From positions 682,001 to 746,000 of the forward strand of contig JANTUC010000007.1 in assembly GCA_026873275.1 (NCBI GenBank): a stretch of 64,000 nucleotides of DNA. The letters are read 5' to 3'. Position 1 is the first letter of the stretch, and every line of letters starts with the position of its first letter. The notes beneath the pieces are model-generated. The model was not told where the DNA came from. It searched no databases and saw only the letters and a program-made list of their open reading frames with translations. Source of the stretch: Pseudopithomyces maydicus (taxonomy: Eukaryota; Ascomycota; Dothideomycetes; Pleosporales; Didymosphaeriaceae). Of the stretch, positions 33,073-43,747 are shown piece after piece. Position numbers and translations under genes: made by a program.

Positions 33073-33510
33073 CTACCTGACGCGGTTAGACCATGCCGAC
33101 CCGAACGCGTACAGTCCAAAGGCAGCCAGCAAGCTCAGCCCGATAGGCAAGGGCTTCTGGGTCTTAAGCGCACGGGGAAAGGAGCTTCCAGCGAGCACGA
33201 TGGAAGCGAGAAGGCCGAGTTCGACTCCGTAAGGCTGGGCGTTGCGGACGCGCAGGCCGCCGAGGATGTACTGGAAGTTGTCAGTGTGTGGGCTGGGTGG
33301 CATAGACGGCAGCAGGACGTACGAGAGTGCCCACGGTGACACCCGCGACGACGGACGGGATGGATCCAGTGCGTGCGAAGCCAGTGATACCGCCGCCTGC
33401 GGTCAGAGCACCGAGAATGAGGCCGATGTTGTCGAGAGACTGCAGTGTTTGTTCTGTTAGCAGTGTCCCCGGACGCTAGAAGCATAGAGAGCTCCAGGAT
33501 CACTCACCAT
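33073..33510 (-). CDS. TMEM14-family small membrane protein
   Basis: A small multi-helix membrane protein of the TMEM14 family, whose animal members reside in mitochondrial or ER membranes. Exons are 33508..33510, 33323..33439 and 33073..33270, giving 105 residues. The first coding exon is exactly the ATG: GTGAGT follows at once and the coding sequence resumes at 33439 after a 68-nt intron (SLDNIGLILGALTAGGGITG). The second intron is GTACGT..TCCAG with a CTGAC branch site. Family marks are ARTGSIPSVVAGVTVG, YILGGLRVRNAQPYGVE and KTQKPLPIGLSLLAAFG. Divergent from OST2 with a 322-base gap. Confidence 0.92.
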
Positions 33511-33832
33511 TGTTATCCAAGATTCCAGATAATGTATCAAAAGCGTACGAAACAGGTCTCGCGAGATATGAGATTGAAAACTCAACGGTGTTATGTTGTT
33601 GTGTTGTTGTGCTCGGGCTAGATCTCCAGCTCACAAAGCTGCGGGGAGCTCACTGCATCATCGCACCCGTCCAACCTCCGAATCCCGACGCCTCCACTTC
33701 GCATCCCTGCCAGGAACCCGTCCACGTAATCACGCACAGACCACTCAACTCTCCAACTGGCCTCAAGCTCCAGAGCAGCACCGCATCCCGCCTCGACGAT
33801 TCTCGCTCTCCAGCATACAATCAACACCCAAA
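33511..33832. promoter_or_regulatory. Bidirectional promoter TMEM14 / OST2
   Basis: 322 bases between two divergent start codons, with no other gene. It must contain both promoters; no TATA box seen. Confidence 0.5.
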
Positions 33833-34392
33833 ATGCCGCCCAAAGCACGAGTCCCCGAAAAGCCTTCCGTTGCGGCGCACAGCGCTCCCGTTGCATCCAA
33901 ATCGAACAAGGGCGGCTCGCTGGACGCGCAAGCAATCGTGCAGGATGTCTGGGGCAAGTATGTCCAGAAGACTCCGCAGAGAGTGAAGCTTCTGGATAGC
34001 TTCATGGTGTTTCTGGTTGTAGTGGGTGTGCTGCAGTTTGCATACTGTTTGATTGTGGGCAACTTTGTACGTATACACCCAAGACCCCTCCCAGAGCTTC
34101 TCGCAATTGTGTACAGCAATTCACGAATTGTACATGAAATATCGAGAGGCTCCGGAATTTCGAATACAGCAATGAAAACGCATTTGCTAACCTGTCCGCC
34201 CAGCCCTTCAACGCCTTCCTCTCCGGCTTCAGCGCAACCGTCGGCCAGTTCGTGCTCACCGCCTCCCTCCGCATCCAGACCAACCCCGAGAACAAATCTG
34301 AATTCGAAAACATCTCGCATGAGCGCGCGTTCGCTGATTTCGTTTTCGGCTCGTTAATTCTACACTTCTTCTGCATCAACTTCATAAACTAA
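33833..34392 (+). CDS. OST2: Oligosaccharyltransferase subunit OST2 (DAD1)
   Basis: An essential small subunit of the ER oligosaccharyltransferase, in contact with STT3. Exons are 33833..34066 and 34204..34392, with one 137-nt intron (GTACGT..CCCAG), giving 140 residues; animal DAD1 has about 113 and the extra length is an N-terminal Pro/Ala/Lys extension as in other fungi. The body has KYVQKTPQRVKLLDSFMVFL, GVLQFAYCLIVGNFPFN, FLSGFSATVGQFVL and the conserved C terminus ERAFADFVFGSLILHFFCINFIN. No odd residues. Confidence 0.96.
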
Positions 34393-36103
34393 GCGGGGTA
34401 CACGGGGCAGCCTGCGGGAAGCGGGTAATTGTGGGCTACGGCGGAGAGCACCATGATCGAGTGGCAGAAGCATTGGCGTTCATAGGGAGGGGCAAAATTC
34501 ATGTGCTATACCTAGGGCTAGGAACACCGAATCTCGTGGGGACTTTCCATTGTTCGGCTTGCGGAATCGGTGATGAGTGAGCCGTGTGCATCTTGTCAGG
34601 GTCTATGATCATCATGAGCATTGCGCGTGGATGTGGTGATAAGAAGCGGTGTCGGGCCGCATGATGCATGGCGACATTGCCAGATTGAATGTGGTCTTTA
34701 CACGGCCCGACGAACAGTAGGCTTTCATACACGTAGTGCCCTTTTCATAAATGCGATGCACTTGGCCTCTTGAATAAAATATCCCTGCTGCATAGTGCAT
34801 ATTCCAAACACGTTGCTGGTCGGCTAGGCGGTAATACTGTGAATGATACATATCAAACTAGAGAAGGTAGTCTATATTCGTGTAACATCACTTCCAGGCT
34901 AACCTTTTTCGACAACTTCGCTACCACCAATTTTATTCGATAGCCCTTCTTACTTGATAGTATTTATTCACGATGTTTGATGTATATTGTTGTGGTACAA
35001 GGATCAAGATTTATGCGCGAACATCAAACATCGTGATGCTGTGTCCGCAATGTTTGAATGATCGTTGTTCGTAAGTCATACATTCCAAAGGAAAAAAAAT
35101 CACATGAACGATTTCCTAAACTACAATCGATTTCCCAAACTCTGAAATTAGTTCAATGTTGTCTCTGTTTTTGGTCGTAATCGCAATAAAGCATATATCT
35201 GTACTGCAATCCTCTTTGCCACGGTTTGCCTCGGCGAATCTTACAGCAAGACCAAACTGCCGTATCGAGTCTAGCACGTTTATTTTGTCCAATTCAAGCG
35301 GTATCGATCAATTTTTTCAAGAAGCTTTTCTTATCACAGAACATGACGTCGGGAAATATGTAAACTAAAATTTTGGCCGACCGGCTGTTCGCGGCATGGT
35401 TCGCCGCACGCACTGCCTTGAATGTCCAGATGGAAAATCCAAGCAATGCTAGTGCAAACAAATTTGATCACATGGCCCACGGCGCTAACTCTTGACCACG
35501 CTCCATGTCCGTTGAGCCGCGCATGTCAGAGGCAGTGTCCGTCAGAGGCCTTGCATTGCCTCCGACGGGTGAGCAATTACGTGATTGTCTGAAGGGTAAC
35601 TTTCCCGACGGTAAACCGACTCTGGGCGTGGTGTTTTCCTTTCCGAATCCAAAGCTGGGTCAGGCCCGCAAATAGAGGTTGGCATGTTGACAATTGACGT
35701 GTATTTGAAGCGCGAACGGACTGGCCGGACAGGAGTACATATGAAGGGCGCGGTCGGCGTGTTCGGCGTGTTCGTGGCGTGCGATGGATAGCCCCTGCCA
35801 GATGACCTGCACGAAGCGAAGGTGCGGGCCTGCCATTCGCTGATCCGCTGCTAGCCGAACCGTAATTGCCGTTTGAGGAACAACAAAGCTGCAGGTCCAC
35901 CCACCAGATTTGTTCCTTTCTCTACCTCTATCGAATATCTTGGCTGCATAGATAACAATTGGATTGGCCGTGCGTGCTTGTACCTTCCGTGTACTAGTCT
36001 TTAGTTCTTACATAAATATCTTGCTTCCCACTTGAAAGTCTGACCACTCACCCACGCCTTTGCATTGAGACAAAGTTAAGGAACCACCAAGGCAAAAACG
36101 GAA
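34393..36103. other. Intergenic, 1.7 kb, no gene seen
   Basis: AT-rich between about 34850 and 35370 and more GC-rich towards the ARO8 gene. It contains the inverted repeat listed separately and an imperfect 14-base direct repeat (CGATTTCCTAAACT at 35109-35122, CGATTTCCCAAACT at 35128-35141). The second half presumably holds the promoter of the aminotransferase gene. Confidence 0.5.
34968..35036. repeat. Inverted repeat, 16-bp perfect arms
   Basis: Left arm TCACGATGTTTGATGT (34968-34983) and its exact reverse complement at 35021-35036, separated by 37 bases. It could form a hairpin or mark the end of a small degraded mobile element; no target-site duplication was identified. Confidence 0.7.
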
Positions 36104-37788
36104 ATGGCACCACCTAGTGCGATCGATCCTGCTCCCGAGGTCACAGCTGTGACGGATACCACTGCTGTTACCCTGCCAAACTTCTTGGCTGCACCCATAC
36201 AATCGAACGAGATTGGCAAAAGGCGAAGGAAAGCAAGAGAGGGTCAATGGGGAATTGCCGCACCGTCCGACACAAGAGACTTTCGGTTCAGAAACTATGA
36301 GGGCAAGCCAAAGGCTAAGAGATGGGACCGTGAGTAGAACGACATTTTGCCAGCGGTGACCAGATCTAACAAGACGTAACAGACTACTTCAGCCACGAAG
36401 CCCGAGTCCGCAAAGGCAACAGGCTGAAGGGTGCAGCAAAGTTCCTGACGAGCAAGCCTGGAATCATCAGCTTGGGCGGCGGTCTACCATCCAGCGAGTA
36501 CTTTCCGTTTGAGCAGATTTCCGTCAAAGTTCCAACCAAGGGCAAGTTTTCCGAGGCCGAGACCAAGGACTCAGGTGTTGTCATCACTGCGGGAAAGCAC
36601 GATCTTGCCGAAATGAAATCTACCTACGATATTGCAACAGCATTTAACTACGGCCAAGGCTCAGGGTCAGCACAGCTTCTCCGTTGGGTTACCGAGCACA
36701 CGGAATTCGTGCATGCACCTCCTTACCAAGACTGGCAATGCACTTTGACGATTGGAAGCACATCAGGTTGGGACATGACCCTCCGACTCATGACCCGGCC
36801 AGGCGACATGGTATTGGCAGAGGAGTACACCTTCTCAGCTGCCGTGGAGACTGCTCTTCCCCTAGGTGTCCGCATGGTCAGCGTACCCGTTGACTCGGAC
36901 GGTCTCATCCCTGAAAAGATGGATGAGATTCTCACAAACTGGGACGTCAACAGCAAGGGCGCCCGCAAGCCCCATATGCTTTACACGATTCCCACAGGCC
37001 AGAACCCAACAGGTGCGACTATCCCCGGCCCTAGGCGGCGAGCCATTTACGAAGTTTGCCAAAAACATGACATCTTCATCGTCGAAGATGAGCCCTACTT
37101 CTTCCTTCAAATGCAGCCGTACACCGGTGCCGACGCTCCCGATGTTCCACCACCCGCCTCTCACGCCGAATTCTTGAAGTCACTGGTTCCTAGCTTCCTC
37201 AGCATGGACACTGATGGTCGTGTCCTCCGCATGGATTCTTTCTCCAAGGTAGTTGCACCAGGTTCCCGAATCGGCTGGATCACCGCATCCGAACAGTTCA
37301 TTCACAAATACCAACAATACGCCGACGTCTCGACACAAAACCCCTCGGGTATTTCGCAATTGGTCATGTTCAAGCTGCTTGACGAGCACTGGGGCCACGA
37401 CGGATACCTCGACTGGCTTATCTTCATGCGCATGGAGTACACTAAGCGCCGCGACGTTATCCTCCGTGCTTGCGAGAAGCACCTTCCGCGCTCTATTGTG
37501 TCTTGGGTACCACCAAAGGCAGGCATGTTTCACTGGATGCAGGTCGATTTCAAGCAACACCCGGACTACCCCACCAAGAGTATTGAGACGATTGAGGAGG
37601 AGATTTTCCTGCGGGTCATTGACCATGGAGCATTGGTCATGAGAGGAAGCTGGTTCTACGCCAGCGAAGATGATGCCCACGATACGCTCTTCTTCAGGGC
37701 GACGTACGGCGCTGCAAGGGCAGATCAGATTGAGGAGGCAGTGAGGAGGTTCGGAGAGGCGATCAGGGAGGAATTCAAACTGGAGTAG
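36104..37788 (+). CDS. ARO8: Aromatic amino acid aminotransferase (ARO8 type)
   Basis: A PLP-dependent fold-type I transaminase of the alpha-aminoadipate/aromatic group, acting in Phe/Tyr/Trp (and possibly lysine) metabolism. Exons are 36104..36329 and 36383..37788, with a 53-nt GTGAGT..AACAG intron, giving 543 residues. Marks in order: GIISLGGGLPSSEYFPF, YGQGSGSAQLLRWV, TIPTGQNPTGATI, the DEPYFFLQ segment that holds the ring-contacting Asp/Tyr, and the Schiff-base lysine in MDSFSKVVAPGSRIGW (about residue 364). The C-terminal Arg region is FFRATYG. Yeast ARO8 and ARO9 are not distinguished by this evidence. The ATG at 36104 gives a plausible cytosolic N terminus. Confidence 0.93.
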
Positions 37789-39213
37789 ACGAACGGACAT
37801 CCAGCGCCATCGAGAGTGTCTGAAAGGGGTCTAAGCAAAAGGTGGAAGTTTGTTATATGATTGAAGACATGAGTATCACGATTGCATGGCGGGATTCTGA
37901 GCGAGAAGTGACTACGATCACCATATGTCCATGGGTGATGCATACTTTTCCGCATCGTTTTTGGCGTTCCTGTATATCCTTTTGATTTTAGCAATACTTC
38001 TTATACTGTTCATAGTCATTAAATATAAATCATCAAAACACACCTTCCAACCCAACACAGCGCATCCTAACCCGAATGCTTGCCATACACATATCCTATA
38101 CCAACTTCTCTTCCACACCCGCCACTTCCCAGCACCCGCTTCAAACCCTACCCCTGCCCATGCCCACTCGCCCACTCTGCGGCCACAACCCTCAACCCAC
38201 CCCTCCCCACCACCCCAAAACACAGCTCCACCTACCCACCCATCCCACGCCAACGCCAACGCTCACGCTCCCGCCCCGGCTTCTCACGGCCACCACCGCG
38301 CCCCCAAGCGCACGCGCTCAATCTGACACCGCTAGTCCACTATACATATGCACGTTCAGTACATACCGTACGTACATTGGCGAGCGAGCAAAGTCTTAAG
38401 CCGACGCATGTACGTACATCCGCCCACCTACCTATCCATCTCACGCGTTAGACCCGGCCTGGCAGTCATGTGGACACGGTGGGTGCATCCGTGCGTAGAG
38501 CGGGGGAAAGGGAGCCGCGCACGTCACGGAAGGCTTATCTGGAGAGAGGCGAGGCGAGGCGGGTGGGCGGCCGTGGGTAGCCGTGGGCAGCAGGGGGTAT
38601 CCACTCTGGTGCAGAGGGGATTTTTTTCTTGCGTGCAGGGTTGGGTGTAGGGTATGTATGGTATGTATGGAGTTGTTATTAGAGGGGTGTAGGGATTTTT
38701 CGTTTCTTGTGGTACATTGGTTTTGTACATGGTTTTGTATGTATCACGGAAAGACACGATTGCGATTTATGGGTTGCACGACGGATGATGTCCATCAGAC
38801 TGCATATTTTGTTATTCACACCGCATACTCTCTTTTTATAGCATTACTTCAACCGACTCACCGACTCGCTCGCTCGCTCGCTCACTCACTCAATCCCTAG
38901 GTATCCTCGCGACAATAATATCGAACGTCGTTCAAGAGCGTCCATATTGTAGCAGTGCGACCGCAAAACCCATGCAAAGACCCGAGTCGCCAAGATGCCG
39001 CCCACATAACACCAGAAAAGTTCAAACCACGAAGAGAAGAGAATGCGACGGTTGCCGCCAAAGATTAGTAGTCAAGATGATCATTTTCCCAATGCCAATG
39101 CTAAGATCGATCATGATGCAAGATGCAACGCCCATAAATGCGATACCCACTTGGGGGCTGCTCAAGTGAATTGACAGTCCAAGTGAGACGTTGGGAGCTT
39201 GGGGTTAGTCTAC
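37789..39213. other. Intergenic, 1.4 kb between convergent genes
   Basis: Between two convergent 3' ends. Very C-rich from 38040 to 38330, then GT/TA-rich (TATGTATGG copies near 38650-38670) and a CTCG/CTCA microsatellite at about 38867-38890. Overlapping low-complexity ORFs are judged spurious. Confidence 0.5.
38867..38891. repeat. CTCG/CTCA tetranucleotide microsatellite
   Basis: Four CTCG units followed by CTCA units in the 3' intergenic region. Confidence 0.7.
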
Positions 39214-41344
39214 TCACATAACCAAGCAGTCCTTGTCGTCCTTGCCCCCTTTTTGAGTTTGCCGTTCTTGCCATTGGCGTCTAAGGGTGACTGTCCTGAG
39301 GCTGCAGCCTGGATGATGGCCAGGCGTTGTTTGGCACGTTCGTCGCCGTGGTCCGCAGCTTTGACATACCACACGTTTGCTTCTAGAGGGTCACGGCGGC
39401 ATCCAATACCCATTTCGGTGAAGTAACCACATGCGTATTCGGCTTTCGGAAGACCTGGACGAATTATTAGTTCAAATCGCTAGTAGAAAAGTGTTGTCAA
39501 CATACCGTGCTCTGCTGCGCGTTTGGCCCACTCATAAGCTTCGTTCTCATCTTTTTCTAGCACCGGCTCAGCTCCAACCATGTACCACGCGCATAGATTC
39601 ATCATAGCTTCTGGGATGTCGGCTTGCGCGGCACAGTTGTAATAGTGCACCGAGAGCGCGGCATCCTTGGGGCAGCGAAGCTGTCCATGTTCGTAACATT
39701 CGCCCAACCTCAACGCAGCCTGTGGATGTCCTAGTTCTGCGGCCTGCGTGAATAGTTGCACTGCGTAAACCTCGTCCTTGAAGATATCGTCACCGTAACC
39801 CGTCTCGTGCAGCTGGCCCAACTCGTAAGGAGCGTTGTTGTACTGATGATCGGCCGATTCGGTGGCTCGCTTCAGCCATTTTACACCTTCTCGATACTTG
39901 TTGATTAAGCCCATGTCTCCAGTCAAACATGCCTTTCCGAGGCGAGCAGCAGCACCTGGATGGTTCTTCGAAGCAGCAGCGCGATAGAATTGTGCGGCCT
40001 TGGCGTAGTCCTTTCGGCACCCCCAGCCGAACTCGTAACAGAGCGCAGCCCTGTACCCGGACTCGGCATGACCGTGCTTGCTGGCAGCGACGAAAAGAGG
40101 GAAGGCGCGATCGTAATCGGGTTTGTCTTTGTTAAAAAGGCCTGATGCATATCCATCAGCGAGGTAGTATTGGGCGAACGGATAACTACGATCTGCTAGC
40201 TTCTGGAGGATTTGCCGGGCCTCTCTTAGCAGTTCTATAGGTGACATATCCTGGTTATCCATTGGGGGGTCTGCCGCCATGATCTCACGTGCGACCTGAA
40301 CCATAAACAAGGCAAATTCGTATTGCACTGCACTGTCCTGCGTCTTCTTTACGTTTGCCCTGTACATCTCAAGGGTTTTCTTGGAGTCGAGAAGCGACGC
40401 GTTCGCGCCTACAGCACCGCGGAGCTGTGCATTTCCAATGTTCGCAGCAGGTGCTATCTGCTGGTTGTATGGAAGATTCAAAAGGTCAACGTATGACACA
40501 GGCCTATTGTCGGGAGATCTACGATTCGGTGCCAATTGCCGAGCGTAGCTGGCCTGGGAGCCATTGGAGGTTGGGGAAACCGCACCACCTCCGCCCACTG
40601 ACAAATGTGGTGAATGTCGACTCTGTACGTTGAGATCCGAGCCTAATGCGTAGGCAGAGTTGGGGCGCTGGAGCGAGGTGCGGGGTACCTGCAGGGGTGG
40701 GTTTGCCTCGAATCCAAAATTGAAGTTATTACGCGGTCCACTGTTGTCGCTCCGCGATGAGCGAGACGACTCAACCCCAGGAGAGTATACGGCTTCGCGG
40801 GGCATGGAAGACTGGCGCGGAGGCGGTACCTGGTAAGTCGGGCGGTCGTCGGCTTGATCGTAGGTGTAGTCAGGCGTGTAGCGGGAGGAATCGTTGTCCT
40901 CGTCGGCCATGTTCGCAACGTCCATCTCCGCCACCGACGAGTATCTAGCGTTGTACGAGTTGTCGCTGATGTTCAGCTGCCGAATAGGGATCTCCTTCGT
41001 TACGGGGTCGATGCCCCCGGTCGAGGTGTCCGGTGTTTCCCGCGAGGCTGCCCTCGAATGTCCGGTAGAGCTGACGGCGAAGGAAGACGCCGACTGCCGC
41101 GATTCTCTTCCACTCACGTCCGCATCCCCATGTTCGCCGATGCTGAAGGAAGGGATGCCCGGCGACGCTGCGCCGGCCACAGGCTTTCGTCTAAGAGACT
41201 GAGTACGGCTGTCGTTGCTGGAGCGGCTGGTCCGCCTGGTCTCGAAGGAGCTGTCGGGCTGCCTGGTGTCGGCTTGCGAGGCTTCGTTGGGCACCGGAGG
41301 CAGCGCTCTCGTAGGCGGGGAGGAATGGCCTCGGCCATGGCCAT
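39214..41344 (-). CDS. SKT5: Chitin synthase activator SKT5/CHS4, Sel1 repeats and CaaX box (two apparent -1 frameshifts)
   Basis: An activator and bud-neck/septum targeting factor of class IV (Chs3-type) chitin synthase. Exons are 39506..41344 and 39214..39454 (51-nt GTATGT..TCCAG intron). About 290 Ser/Pro-rich residues precede a run of Sel1 repeats (AQYYLADGYASGLFN, GYRAALCYEFGWGC, AARLGKACLTGDMG, APYELGQLHETGYG, ALRLGECYEHGQL, AMMNLCAWYMVGAE, ACGYFTEMGIGC). As written, the end reads out of frame. One more base in the C5 run at 39245-39249 gives KKGGKDDKDCLVM and a stop, a CaaX farnesylation box as in yeast Chs4. One base near 41304 joins MAMAEAIPPRLRER to LPPVPNEASQAD. With both the protein is exactly 693 residues. 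Head to head with the class IV synthase. Confidence 0.92.
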
Positions 41345-43747
41345 TGTGTCTTTCGAAAGCTGGCTCGCGGTGTGCCTAGGGCTGTGGGCGATATATCTGG
41401 CAGCTGCCCTGACTCGCACTGGGCCGACCGCGGGGTTACCACAGGGTCGCCGAGGGGCTATTGCCTTGGTGCAGTAGTCCCGCAAGAGTCAGGATGGAAG
41501 CGCAACACTCGCGCGGAATGGACGGGCAAATTCAACTGCCAACAGATATCAGCAAAGGATTTCCACCCGGAAGCGTTGTTGCGGTGTGCCTAAATCTTGT
41601 GGGAAGCCGCGTGGCACAGGCATTGCGAGCACAGCAGCACTTGGGAAGGAGCGACTCACCTGGACACCACGGAGCGGAGCTGCCGGCAGGGGGTGGCTCT
41701 AGCGAGCAAGCGAACAACGGCTTCGTCTGAATGGCAAGGTGCTCTTTTTTTCTCTTCCTAATTCAAATACAGGTGGGACCGAAATAGCTCACGCTGGCGC
41801 ACGTTGGTGGCCACCAGTGATGCAGGGCTCGCTGCTGGCGCAGACCCTACCGTACTTACCTACCGGTAGGACCCCTTTGACCCTTCGACCCCACAGAGCT
41901 GCGTGCGCGAGGTCCAATATTTTGAGAGCAATACCGCCGGCCCGTATTCGGACGAGTCGAACTGCTTCTGCAATGGCAGCCGCACACGGTGCCCCTTTTC
42001 AGACGTCTATGTTGCCACGAGGGACGGATCAGGGTGCCGATCAGCTCAGTGTGGATTGGACGGCGGATAGCGATCAGACTGTTGCAATTGGGTGTATTGG
42101 AGTATTGGATACGGGCGGAACCAGTGGGTGATGGAAAAGGCGTGTGAATGCCTCAGCATTACGTACCCGCACTGACTCAACCGCGGCTGCTGCTGGGAGC
42201 AGGACGGGCGCAGGCAGGCGGCGCATTGATATAACGAGGGCGATTGCTAGAGCGCGGTGGACTGAGCTTGAGACCGAACGCAAAGGGCAAGCGCCGCGCA
42301 CTTCGCCATCTCTCTCTGGACTGTGACAGTCCGTCATGGGCGAACGTGTGTGCTCGGGGCGCTGGAATGGGCCCACACCATTGGCCCGTGGGCTGGGGAC
42401 AGGCCCAAGGCTGCGAGGAATGCAAGCCTCTCCACTTCAGCTTCAAGTTTTCGGATGGGAAAAGCTGGCCGACACATGTCTTGAGCGGGGATGCCACCCG
42501 GCTCTCGTCGTCGTGGTGTTTAGCCGCTTATGCCATGCGGTTTCACTCAAGAAGCAGACTGACACAGGCTACGTCTGCCACGCCAGAGGCCAACGTGCGT
42601 ATGGAGACAGAGGAACAGTAGGCTTATACGAGGTGTGACGCGAGGCAGACGATGGTAGATTCGGGCTCCAGGTCGCATTGTACACGCTGCATGTAAGAAG
42701 CAACTGCAGGTGCATCTGGGACGGGCCGACGCTACCAATGGGCGGTGTTTGCCAGACATGTGCCATCTCGCACGCCGTCTGCTGTCTTTGGAGCGCCAGA
42801 TTGCGTGCGATGCCCATCCCCGTCGCAGTCTCAGTTCCTCGGCGTGCTGTGTGGAGCGGGCGTGGCCCCGGGGAGCACCAAGTCAGCTGCCCACGCAAGA
42901 AAGAAGAGAAGCCGGCAAGTGCTGCCTGCGACAGTACCAAGGTGCGGTGGCCCAGGTTCTTTCTCCTCGCCCATGGTTTCCGTAGGTATGTAGATACTGA
43001 CAGATAAGGCGTGGAAATGATGATATCCAGACGTAGTTTCACATTGCTCAATGGGGTCTTGCCCTGCCTAGCCGGCTGCTAATCCGATCAGCGCGCCATG
43101 GTGCATCGCGCTGTGGCACCGGACGGAGTCTGCGCCGTGAGGCACGTGGAGGACGTACCAGCGCTGCAAAGCTGCAGAGCTGCAGACTATTGTGTGCACA
43201 TGTAATGTACAGTAATGGTGCCGCGACCCTCTCTCCATGCTACCTCCATTTGCGCATCGTCCGCAGCGCTCGCACAGTCGTCGTAACCTGACGCGGTGTC
43301 GAGAGCGCGCGAAAACAAAAGAGGCCCCCGCTTGGCGTCCGCCACTGGTTGCTAGCCGTCTCTGGAGCAACTGTAAATATAGACGGCCTGAGCTTGCATC
43401 CTCCAGCGGGGCGGCGTACGATTCGTTGGACTGCCGGACGGATCAGGGGCACTCCTGTCCACCGTCCTCCACCTGGTTCCCACTGCAACCCCAGGCCGCC
43501 TGGAGTTGTTTTGTCGCTCGTTTGGCCCGCTGCATCGCTCTTTCCATTCTGCCGCCGCTCGCTCGACAGGACTGCAAAGAGCCGCAGCCGTCCGCCTCTG
43601 TCGCTCGAGGACACACCCTCGACCGCCAGCCGCCGTCCACCCTAAGCTCGGCCCGCTCAACGTATCTTTACACCCACCGCCCGTCTACTCTACGCTCTTA
43701 GCCTCGCTGGCCTCGTGCCACGCAGCCGCATTCCGCAGCCGCATACC
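41345..43747. promoter_or_regulatory. Divergent region between SKT5 and class IV chitin synthase
   Basis: 2.4 kb, GC-rich, with many short overlapping ORFs on both strands and none with a recognisable domain. It should contain both promoters and long 5' leaders. No independent gene seen. Confidence 0.5.

Noticed and set aside
33593..33832. In-frame upstream extension of OST2
   Set aside because: The frame is open upstream of the ATG at 33833 but only GTG/TTG codons are available, and the ATG gives the expected length.
37925..38326. 133-codon ORF with one hydrophobic segment
   Set aside because: Followed by low-complexity His/Pro from a C-rich tract, with competing ORFs in two other frames; lies in the 3' region of ARO8.
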